From: Phytoseiulus persimilis
Taxonomy: Eukaryota > Arthropoda > Arachnida > Mesostigmata > Phytoseiidae
Assembly: GCA_037576195.1 (NCBI GenBank)
Contig: CM075101.1
Span: 8,308,001 to 8,372,000 of the forward strand
DNA length: 64,000 bases
Direction: 5' to 3'
Shown: positions 50,301 through 64,000 of the stretch, piece after piece
Position numbering within the stretch: the stretch's first letter is position 1
Layout of the letters: every line of letters begins with the position of its first letter
Made by a program: the position numbers and the translations under genes
The notes under the pieces: generated by a model
Told to the model about the DNA's origin: nothing
Database searches by the model: none
The model's input: only the letters and a program-made list of their open reading frames with translations

Positions 50301-51299
50301 GGGTGCTAACCCGTCGGCCCGTTGGTTCGACCGTCGGGTTTATCAGCAGCTCGACATTTCTTTCCTCGCTGTTGAACGAATCTCAGTATTGACTTTGAAC
50401 TTGAACCGAAGCGGAATACGCGATCGACCGAGGGAAGCCACGTGGCGTAGTCTTTGGTCATAGCGATGAATTTCTCTCTGTGCCTTTGCTGCACGCACCT
50501 ACACGCGGACTACCTCAAACGAACCGTTAGACAGCCGTCTCGACTGGTTGCCGGATTTCCGCTCAATCTGCAGCCGCGACAGCTGGTGCTGCTGCCACCG
50601 CGGCGCAGTTGTCGGAGATCATCGAAGATGATCTCTTCGCTAGGCTAAGCTGCTCATCGCTTGTCTCACTGGGTTGCTGGGTAGTCTTTCAGCAACCGTT
50701 CCTCGCCGACTAAGATCATCGCTTTCTCTGTGTCCTATGTCACAATGTCTACCGTTTTCACGTTGCTAGCGGATGGTCTTCGATATTTGATTGTGCGCTC
50801 AGAGGGGTTTGAATTCAACAACGCAAACACGATGCCTGACAAGGCGGCCGTAATGTAGACATGAAGGCTCCTTGAAAGTCAGTCGACGGCGATCTGCCCG
50901 AGAATCGTAGAAATATTGATAATATTATCCTATCGCGGCGACTGCTGCTATCTTCAGTTTCAGGTTATCTTGCGCGTCTGCGGCTCATGCTTACATACTT
51001 TGTATCTCCGTTTATCTTCTCGATTGTTAATGGTAACGATTCTTCCCTCCTCCAACCGCCTTCTCCAGTGAGTGAGAGGGAGGATAGCAATCTAAAAAGT
51101 GGAAGCTCCGACTAGCGCTCTGATCGCCGGCTTTTCATTTGCCAAACGTATTCTACCCGAAGCCCCGCTCCGTACTCCCAGCTGTACGGCAGCTTGGGCG
51201 GCGTATTTCCTGCAACCCCTATCTCAAATTGGAGTCAACGCACCGTTGCATGCCAAGCGGTCGCGCAAGCGAACAAGAAAAGCCTCAATAAAGATTCTT

Positions 51300-54934
<3,635 letters not shown>

Positions 54935-55523
54935 TTACGTCGAAATGTCGAATGTGCGCTACAAGTTCCGCGTAAACAGCAACTCCATAGCTGCATTGAC
55001 GGACGAGTGGGTTTTGGACGGCAGGGCAACGCTTGACCACGAGCTACTTCGCCCACGTTGAAATACAAAAAGCACTTATCTAGTGTTTTCAGAACGGGTG
55101 GCGGCAGCAGCTTCTTCTTCGTGCAGCAGTCCGCATGTTTTGACATGCGACCGGATCTTGCAGCCGAACGCGACTTCGCCCTTTGTATCCAAAACTTCGA
55201 GCCGCGGACCGTCCGTTCAGGCGAAATTCTCGTTCGAAGGACATGGGGCAAGCGTCGGAGAAGCGGGGTTCCCCCGGTTCAGTGAATCAATGAACATCGG
55301 GATGGCAATAGGGAGGCGGCACTGACCAAGCGAAGGTGGCGATTTCGGACGTGTTCGACAAGCGATCCTCCGGAAGCGAGCCCTCAGGGTCGCTGGGGTC
55401 TGGAAGTCAACTGATGGCGCGGCAGGGCACGAGTAACTCCTGACAACCTGGACGAGGCTCCTCTTATCCGACTTGAGTCATCCTGGGAGCCCTAGAGCGT
55501 GGAGAGGCGTTCAGTGACCTTTT

Positions 55524-55600
55524 ATGACGATAGCGGCGATGATGATGAGGACGACGGTGACGTTGATGATGACGACGATGATGATGATGATGATGGGGAT
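55524..55600. repeat. GAT/GAC trinucleotide-rich tract
   Basis: A run of GAT and GAC triplets with interruptions, upstream of the TASK channel gene. It makes long Asp, Met or His frames that should not be read as genes. Confidence 0.85.
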
Positions 55601-56649
55601 GAGCTGTCGACTCCGTGTGCAGCGTGCTGAAGGTGATGGCCGTCGAGCGAGTCCCGACCAACGAGGTCCCCGAACACTAACTCGTAACGTTAACTCCGGC
55701 CGCCACGCTATTCTTTCGCTAGCGAGCCACGTTCACGCATCGACGAAGCGATTGCTCCAATTTCCTGCTAAAAGGTCTTAGGAGTTCCTACTTCCTATGC
55801 TCCTCGGCCGATCGTGTTGTTCGCCGCTGCTGCTCGAAGGCCTGACGGCACGCTGCACGGCCGTTCCAGCAACTTTCGTCGTAGGTCGCAAGCAGTAAAA
55901 AGCTGGATACCTGAGCAAACAAAGCTAAAAACTCTGGTTCCTATTCGTTGCCGAATGCCGCTGTCGCTGCCAACAGGTTGCCGGAAATGACATGCCGAGC
56001 CCGAAGCTTTTTGATAAGCCTGTCGAGCGCACGAGATTGTGACGGGCAGTCGAACGAAGCTAGCTGCGATACGCTTCCGAGTGAGGCGAGGGATTCGCTG
56101 AGCCGAGTCTAGCCGACACCTGAAACACGAAGGATCTGCGGGTTGGTCTCAAGGCATTTGAAGATAAATCGTTTCCGTCTGAGGGCCAACTCATTTCCCC
56201 CGCCGCTTGAGCAGCCGACACCTTCACGGGTCGGGGTTCTGGTGGGGCTCCTACGAGCCTCCTGATGAAGAATACTGATTTGATCCTAGCCTCAATCCTC
56301 AAAATTTCCTACTGACGGTAAACACTCCCGTTAGAATCCCCGACCGGTGTTCAGAGGCTCACGTGTCGAAAAAGCCGTGGGAGTCTAATGAGCGGCTCCG
56401 CGAAATCGCGCTCAGTCCCACTCCGCCAACGGCATCCACGATTGCCGGCAGAGAACTGAAATTCGGGAATGAGGTCCCGCAACGAAGCAAGTGACCGCGA
56501 TGGCCGAAATTCAAGTCAGCAGAGAGCACCGGTGCGGGAGCCGGGAAAAGGCCGGGTAGCGCTGGGGAGAACTCTCAGGACCCATTCAAAACCGACAAGA
56601 GCAAAGTTTGCTGAACTCGGCCAACGGCAATGGCAAGAGCCCACCGGGA

Positions 56650-56661
56650 GGGGGGGGGGGG
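56650..56661. repeat. Poly-G homopolymer, 12 bases
   Basis: An uninterrupted G run in a stretch with no supported gene. Confidence 0.95.
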
Positions 56662-59600
56662 TACATAGTGCTTGTCTCTGAGAAAGCTGAGGGTGCGCAA
56701 CATCGGATTGTTGAACTCAGACTTTCAGATCATGAATTTGGTCGAGCGCCTGCGCCCTGCTCCCGCGGATTCTGTCCGGACAAAAACCCCACTCATTCGG
56801 CGACATCGTTCCGACCGCCCCCGACTGCAAAATGCGGCAACAGTCATCTCACGAATGGTGACCTGATGGTCAACTCATTCCTGGTGCTCCTGAGGATGTC
56901 CCGAGTTTCGCAGAGCCACGCACTCGGAAGAGCACCACTCTCTTATTTGATAAAAGCGGGCCTGTCAGACTGGATTTTGCGATCTTGCGAGGAGCGGACG
57001 CTCTTCAACCGCTGTCCAAAAAACAAAAACAAAATGCTCCCGGGAAGCTATACTCGACACCTGTGGTTTGTAGAGCTTTGTGTAGAGATTGTTCATGAGT
57101 TCTGAGCTGACAACAGGCATGTTGCCCAGGTCTCCCCGCAGATGAATGGGATTTCTTCTCAAGAATCCATCATCTATCTCCTTCGTATCCGCTCACGTCA
57201 TTCCCGGACACTTTTCTTCCACAACCCCCACGAGTAGTTTCCGCGACTCGCAGTGCCCCGATCCGTCCGTTAGGATTAACTTCGATTTTCCCAAAGTTCC
57301 AGAACGGGAACGCCGGGGTCTAGATGGAGCTCATGACCTGAGAAGCTGCGTCTGAAACCCGGAGGCTCCGGGGCGAAGACCGAAACAAGGCTCCTGAATT
57401 GTGGGGTTGAAAAGTCAAGCAGGAGTATGGGGCGTTCGAACGAGGGTTGCTGGCTTGGACAAAACTGATGTCGGGAGGTCAAAAGAGCTCGGAGAGTCCC
57501 GAATTGTAGAGTGAGACGACTGACTTCTTTGCGCCCACGGATTCCGAGCGACCTTTTGCCCAGGAGGAAAAACGTGTTTCTTCCGAATGATGTTAATGCT
57601 TCTGCCTCGAAAAAAGACCTCAGGCGCCCCCTGGTTCTCCCTTCGCAGCTTTGCGCCGCGAGCATTGTGATGTTCTTTTGTCTGAAATCCTGGACCCTTT
57701 CCTCCGGCTCGTTTTCCCTGCTTTCTTGGGCTCAAACTCGATAAAGAGGGGGGATATTTGCCCCGCAAACAAGACATCCGGATACAGAAAGGGACCGTGC
57801 GCTCTCTGCGAATAGTCTCAACGAAACCTTCAATCGCTCAATTCATCGTCATCCTCGTTATGGGATAGTGCGGATCTTGTCGCGCAACAAAGCCGACGAG
57901 GTCCGGAACCGCGGAGCGGATTTATCACGGGGTGCCGCGATCGCTCCATGTCCGACGAACATTGTAGAGTCGAACCTCTCCGTGGACGATCTCTTGGCTC
58001 CGAACGAGCTCATTCGCGACGGTTGCGTCGAGTCGCCACGACTTGGACCGGTCGCCCTCTGTACGGACATCATTATGAGCGGCCGACGCCTCCTCGTTTT
58101 TTTCCGCAATCTCTGAACAAAATCAGTTCTCAGCGCGTTTCCAAGGAGCTCGGAGAGTCGTCCAGTCCGACTTTCCCTGGTGATTGCACAAGAGCGACGA
58201 ACGCACGGACCCGTCCGACTTTATGTGGATTCGTCTCAGAAACCCAGACCGGGTTTCGCAGAAAAAAGCTTTGTCGTTAACAACGGGGACCGCGGCCGGA
58301 ACCCTCAAGACGATCCAAGTCAGCAAGATTTTCGTGATATGAATCGCTCACCGCGGCGAAGCAGCAGCAGCAGAGGGAAAAACAGCTGTTTTTGACTCGG
58401 CGGCTAGGCCCGATCCAGGACCACAAAACGCCGCCGCCGCTGCATCCGCCAAGCGGGTTAGCCGGCGGCTCTCAATTTGTTTCGTTGTTTACCCTGAAAA
58501 TATTATGCCAGTCAGGCCAGCAGTCAGGCGACCAACGTCAAGGTCACAGCCTTCTTCTCTCGACACTTTCGCTCCCCGCTCGAGCTAATTCATGGAACAA
58601 CGTTAGACACACAGATAAGCAACAGAACACGGGGCACGTCGAGAACTCATTGTGGATTGCCTCTGCGGTTCCAAAGGCTGGTGCTTTGACCCTAATGTGT
58701 CTCGGGCGGGCGAGTCGGGCGATTCTCGCCTCGCTGCTCGATCCGGCCAAGGCTCGCTCGCTGCATGGCACTTCGGGAGAATCCTCGATCGGAGGAGATC
58801 CCAGTCAATTTCCAGAGAAGGGAGTCGTCGACAGAGCTTTGCATGCGAGGAGTTGGAGGAGTGTGCTTGGTTAACATTTCACAAGGATTGCACCCGTTCG
58901 ACTCGCTTGTACGAGATGTTCATGATGGGGAAGAATATCCACACGTGGAATCGATCGACGGGCGGGTCGTGCTCCGTCACTGACTGTTTCGAGGCTGCCG
59001 GAATGCCGTGGGCGTCTTCATTCGAGGAGGAAATGAGAAACTTTTCGTAATCGTATGCGATTCTTCTCTGGAGACTCCATCGCAAAAACTTGCCCTCAAG
59101 TCCAGCACGCGAACTCCAAGGCTGTCTCCATGTTGCTCGCCCTCGTCGTTATCATTGTGCAGAGCCCGACCCCGTCGTCCATCTAGTCGATAGCATCCGT
59201 CTCGAGAGGGGAACGAAATACCGACTCAATGAGTTCCGAGTGGACTTCATGGCTGAGATGTTGTCGTCGTCGTCGTCGTGAGGCTCTCCGGAGCTGGCGG
59301 CGAGTCGTTCGAAATCATTATCCGGAAAGGTCAATCAGAATTCAATTGGCCGCCGGTGATTCGCCGTCTCCATCGGCGTCGTCCATTGTTTGACCTTCGG
59401 CATGAGTTCGCTAGTTCGCTAGTTGACCAGGAATCTCATTCCGCTAAAAAGATCAAGAGGCACTGAAGGCCAGCGCAGTTTGCACTCTTCCATCTGTGGA
59501 CGTCACGTCATATGAATCACGGGTATCATATGGAAAGGACCGCGAGCGGCCGGCGAGACCGACGGAGGGTAGGCGCTGGGGGAAATGTCTCCCACCGTCG

Positions 59601-59773
59601 TAGCTCAGTGTGCGCGGAGCGTAAATATTCAGAGCCGAGTACGATCGTGAAATTACAAAACCGCACTCTTTCGACGACTCCACTCATCGTCGTTCGCGCG
59701 CTTACGTTCGCGCTACACTTCTCGCCAAACGACCATGTAATGCGATTTCACGCGAAGACATGGTCGTACTCAC

Positions 59774-59917
59774 CGCCTTGACCGTGGAATTAGCTCTCGG
59801 CGGGAACACCGTCGCGCAGTCTGATTCCGAATGCGCACCCAAGTCTCCGCCATAAGCGTTCGCCGCGTGAGTTCCCGCGAATAACGAGTCGGCTCTCGTC
59901 AGCATGAAGCGAAGACA
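59774..59917 (-). CDS. Candidate internal exon, unassigned
   Basis: A 144-base segment, phase 0 at both ends, lies between a good acceptor (TTTTCTTCACCAG) and a GGCG|GTGAGT donor. It encodes a segment with ADSLFAGTHAANAYGGDLGA and ends in NSTVKA. Neighbouring exons were not resolved, and no family is recognised. Confidence 0.28.
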
Positions 59918-61043
59918 CTGGTGAAGAAAACGGTTGCATCGGAGCGAGGTCGATGCCAGAGCTACTCTGGGCCGGAAGCGGAGGATTGCGGTCGAGAATT
60001 CGTTCCGCCACTCAATCGACGCCCCCACGATTGGGAGAAAGTTAACGGAAGCCGCCGGAATCCGAGCGCTCCTCCTTCGGCGCCCTGAGGTAGGAGCTAC
60101 ATTCTTTGATTCCGGAGAATTTCCCCCTAGCAGGACTCCCCAGCACTCCGTCTAATTGGTTGCTTTCCCGAGTTGTGGAAACAAGAAGGAGAAATTTCTT
60201 ATTGCGGCGGCGGCTACAATAGCCACAGTTTGATAAGCGGCCCCCGTCTCGACCAACGAATCGTAGCCCGGCTCACGAAGACGGCCGTCATTGTTGTCGT
60301 TGTCCACGTAAGTTCCAGAGAGAGAACAAGACGGCTGGCAGCCTTTCTCATTGTTCTGCTCTTTCGGTACAAGCGAGAACGACGAAAAAGACCCCACAGT
60401 GGGAGTAGGCGGAAAAGCAGAATGTACTGTAGAAGAGCTACCCAGTCCTCGCTAGCCTCGCTGGACAAGAACACGGTCATTGCCACAGGGTAAGGGCGGG
60501 AGGCGGATGACCGAAGAGGCTAGACAAATGAGCCGATCGCCAACAGCAGAGACAACCGTTGCGAAAGCACGTATAGTACGTGAACGAAAGGATTGACAAA
60601 TTCGCCAGTTCGGCGAGCCAGATATTCAATGTGAGCTTAAAAAAATGGCATCATCCATCTTTTCTTCGGGGGAAACTTCCTCGGGCTGTACTCCCGGAGG
60701 GAGGATACAGTTACGCGCGATGCGGGGAAATTTACGCGCTATGGGAGCGTCCATGGAGTCAGTTTTCAGTGCGGGCTCCTCTTCCAAGATGGAATCACGT
60801 GGAGTATGGCTCAGAGACTTTCGGAAGCAGTGCCGCTAATTTCCTCCAGACACTCGTTGAAAATATGAGTCAGAGCGTAGGTTTGAGCCACTTGAGCGGA
60901 GAAATCCAGAGGAGGAGACTCTAAAGAGGAAGTTCGTCTCGCTCTCATTGAATCTTGCTTCGTATACGCACAGCCACCAAACAGAGATACCATCACATGA
61001 AACGAATCGGCGGCGCTAATAAGGAGCCTCCAGCGATAGCTCC

Positions 61044-61175
61044 ATGATTTCCGGAGTCTATGAGACTATTGAGATGTTCAGATCTATGGAGAAGGTTTGC
61101 ATTCGGAAGGAACTAATTACGCGGGATTCCTTTGAACGCTGGATTCAGGAGAAATTCCGGAGTTTCAGGAGGAAG
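61044..61175 (+). CDS. Candidate first or internal exon, unassigned
   Basis: From an ATG at 61044 the frame reads MISGVYETIEMFRSMEKVC and RDSFERWIQEKFRSFRRK and ends at a strong AGGAAG|GTGAGA donor (61175). The product is charged and likely helical. It may belong to the same + strand gene as the exon at 61955-62172, but the join was not established. Confidence 0.27.
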
Positions 61176-61548
61176 GTGAGAGGACAACGACAGCAACACC
61201 GATCAAACTTGTCCGAGGAGCTCGAGTCCAGTCGCATTGAGGAACGCCCACGGTGTTCGCTTCCATGCATTGGCGGCAACGGTTCTTTCCTCAAAATCGT
61301 CGAGACGTGGTTCTCCTCCGGCTGTCGCCTGGGACGAGAAATGTGGCGTAAAGATCTCGGGTCTCCCCGGCCTTATTGCGCCGTTCATCCTTTATGAGCG
61401 TTCGTACGTTTATGCGTTCATATGTTCATTTGAGGGTTTCTATATTTCGTTCTTTGCCCCCAGACCGGCCATGTTCAACTGCAGTATGTTATCAAGAGCG
61501 AGAGGATTTGACAATTCATCATCGTTCACAACAACCACTAGCTACAAG

Positions 61549-61563
61549 CCCCCCCCCCCCCCC
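61549..61563. repeat. Poly-C homopolymer, 15 bases
   Basis: An uninterrupted C run between two candidate exons of a possible + strand gene; probably intronic if that model holds. Confidence 0.95.
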
Positions 61564-61954
61564 TCCTCATCCCGCTTGGAGGGATTGCCGACGTTATTGG
61601 AGCAGAAATCATTGTGTTCCTCGCTCTGTAGGCTGTTCTACTGTAGCCGTCGGCGGGTTCCTCGGTTCGGTCCGAAGCTCTTATTCCTCTCAATACAACG
61701 AAACTCGCAGCGCGTTCTTCTTAGTCTGAATTCGGAATCCGCGAGCTAGTGCCTCTCTCAGTGAACGAGAACTCGAATGTTGTGCTAAATCGACGGCAGG
61801 ACTCGGTCCAGGAGCTGAGTCGACTCAGCAGGATTTCGTGGGATCGGCAACGACGTCGCCTCGAGGTTGAGTTCGTCTCAACTCGTCTACTCAAGGCGAA
61901 CCCGGCCCGCCGAAACTCACCACGAAACAACCCTCTGACTGTTACTCGACTCAG

Positions 61955-62172
61955 CTTTTCGCGGAACGGATCTGGCAGACTGCAACTATCCTGATCTGAT
62001 ATCAAAGGTTGAACTCCGCGCCGATGCCCCTGATTTGTTTCCGAGGCTTTACCTCGACCTTGCAGTCGACCATCCGTCCAAACCCGTGGGCTGGCGCATT
62101 GGATTACCAGAGCGCGGCGTCTGGTTGGATGAGATTTCGTTCAGTTCTGTGTTTGTTGAGCCCCACAGTTGA
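61955..62172 (+). CDS. Candidate terminal exon, unassigned
   Basis: After a TTACTCGACTCAG acceptor (incoming phase 1) the frame reads FRGTDLADCNYPDLISKVEL, LFPRLYLDLAVDHPSKPVGW and GVWLDEISFSSVFVEPHS to a TGA at 62170-62172. The composition is that of a folded domain. A GTGTTT donor before the stop would allow further exons. No family recognised. Confidence 0.33.
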
Positions 62173-64000
62173 ACGACGCCAGCAAACAGGGAAACTCTCT
62201 GGGCATTTTGTGCCGATACGACGGCCGTTGACGGTGATGACCGTAATGGCGGCGTCGGCCGCCGCGTTGATGGCGTTGGTGAGGACTGTCAACAAAGTCA
62301 GTGCCGTTGCTGTTGTCGTCGTCACGGTAGCGGCCGACGACTATTAATCAGGACCACGAGCCTTGGGGAGACAGACAAACTGATGGACGAAAAGACGACG
62401 TGGATCAGTGGGATAAATGAAGCGCCCCCCGAAGGCCGCAAGCAGGCCGGCTTTATAAACGGCGATGCAAAATGCCGTAATCAACGTCTTCCTGCAGTCG
62501 TTGGGCCGCTGGCCGGGTCGGTGAGTGGCCCAGCGAGCTGAGGGAGTGCCGGCTGGCTCCGCTCGACCGTCCTGACTATGTTCAGCGGCTGCTCATAAAG
62601 CGCATCGTTCAACGTTACGGTTCCTTGCTGAACGCACTCTGAAGGCACTGACGAAGCCGTCAGCTGCACGGCACCAAGTCGCGGACAGAGCGCCATCGCG
62701 TTCACCGAGGGGAAAAGTAAGCGCGCTCAACTCCGCTGGGGTTTTGTGAGAGGAGGAGGAAAAAGAACGAAGCGGAGGGCCCCCCGCTCAGAGCCCTTCC
62801 GGATAGTGACGACGACGACGACGACGACGACGAGGAAAATGAGGACGACTAAGGAAGGACCCGCAGGAGCTGGGCAAACGGAAGGAGAACTTGAATGACC
62901 AGGAGAATGAACAAAACGAAAAGAAGAAAAGAGGATGAAGCTGAAATGAAGTCTTCCGCTCGACGCCACACACAATTTCGGACGCAATTCCCGCCGACTC
63001 TACTCCATCCGTTGTTGCGGCTCGCTGATGGGCCACTCTTTTTCTCTGGACAGACGAGTCACGCTGTTTTCTCTCCTCGGCCTACGGGAACTTTCCCTGA
63101 CCTCAACGACGATCAACTTCATTCAGCAACCGCGGCCCTTTTTTGGAGCGAAAGGGAGAATTTCTCTCTCGGATCATCGTTCTTCCTCTCTCCGGTAAGC
63201 TCCACCGCGCTTAACAAGTGGCGCACGGCATAAATGAGAGAGAAAGTAAAAACTCGAATCTCTCTGGTTTCTACATCGAGCTGCTCAACCGATCGAATCG
63301 GTTTTATTTGGCGATTACTCGTTTTGCCCCTTTCTCGGTTGCACCATCGGCTCTGGGGTCGCCAGCATCCCGAACGTCCGGGAAACATCGGTTCGCGGCT
63401 TAAAAAATCCAGGAGCAAATCCCTAAACAGGCGGCGCGAAGCACGTTCCATGTTAACGTCAGCTCCGGGACAGGTTGTCGAGTTTCTTGACTCGGTTGGT
63501 TGCCGCGGAAATGTCAGGAAGCTGTTTGAGTTTTTTGGTGCGGTTGGCGTCACTCCTGAGGGTTTCCGCATACACGAGGAAACCTGCACCTCAAGCACTG
63601 CGAGGAAGGAAAAAACTGAAGATTCGGGTCAACGGAGTTCTCGATGTCCCTTCTGTGACCTGCTCTTTGCGTGACCTACCCGTCCGTATCGAGATGTCAG
63701 ATAAACATGCGGAGAGTGCGGATAGAGAGTACGAAGAGCGCCAAGGAACCAAATCGATCCGAGAGGTTCAATCCTCTCCCGGAACGAGAACTCCACCGGC
63801 GATGTTGTGGTTGTTGATGATGCGGTGCACTAAGACCCTGAGGTCTGCTTCCTGGTTGGCTCACCCTTTTCTTCGTGTCCCTCAGCCTCTCTCGGTCTGT
63901 TTATGGCTCTGTCTTTACGGGACAGCGTTCTCGACTCGCATGGCATCATAGGTTTCCTCCGGAGAGAACAGCCGTGTGGGGTCCGTGCGTCCTCGTGGAG
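62173..64000. other. No gene resolved
   Basis: A TTTATAAA element at about 62451-62458 could be a TATA box for either strand. A 72-codon - strand frame from an ATG at about 62693 (MALCPRLGAVQLTASSVPSE) ends at 62481 and might be a first exon. A GAC microsatellite lies at 62.8 kb. Frames at 63.1-63.95 kb overlap on both strands with no clear winner. Confidence 0.4.
62808..62834. repeat. GAC trinucleotide microsatellite
   Basis: Nine GAC units in a stretch with no supported gene. Confidence 0.9.

Noticed and set aside
62009-62347. 112-codon plus-strand frame
   Set aside because: It overlaps in another frame a better-bounded exon (61955-62172), and its end is low-complexity Val/Ala.

Overview
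The window looks like nuclear DNA of an arthropod, most likely a chelicerate such as a predatory mite; the organism is an inference. Coding information is split into short exons with GT..AG junctions, most introns are about 70-400 bases, base composition is near 50% GC, and there is no operon layout, CRISPR array or recognisable bacterial gene. A calpain of the CAPN5/6 (TRA-3) type, a group I recall as missing from Drosophila, fits a non-insect arthropod.

Three genes could be rebuilt exon by exon with matching splice phases. (1) 11.1-16.7 kb, + strand: a 12-exon, about 706-residue CAPN5/6-type calpain in which all three catalytic positions are replaced. (2) 24.5-34.9 kb, - strand: a 20-exon gene for a protein of about 1,600 residues or more, with about ten ankyrin repeats, a long disordered middle, one compact charged block and a disordered tail; its first exon was not found. 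(3) 51.3-54.9 kb, - strand: a two-pore potassium channel of the TASK class, with both pore motifs and the TASK M4 signature, plus a very long glutamine-rich C-terminal tail.

Less certain models, none assigned to a family, are a 174-residue acidic protein (21.2-21.9 kb, -), a small secreted peptide or precursor (42.4-43.0 kb, -), a Gln/Ser/Asn-rich gene that seems to carry a 1-base frame break (43.2-44.3 kb, +), a small two-exon gene (45.8-46.2 kb, -), and several isolated exon candidates (8.0-9.2, 39.6, 59.8, 61.0 and 62.0 kb).

The rest (most of 1-7.6 kb, 9.2-11.0 kb, 16.7-21.2 kb, 22-24.4 kb, 35-39.5 kb, 46.2-51.3 kb, 55-61 kb and 62.2-64 kb) holds only short overlapping open frames on both strands, simple repeats, several C/G homopolymer runs and one AT-rich island. 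Because stop codons are rare here, open frames on both strands look deceptively protein-like, so I relied on paired splice sites and phase rather than ORF length. The three main genes have no evident functional link.
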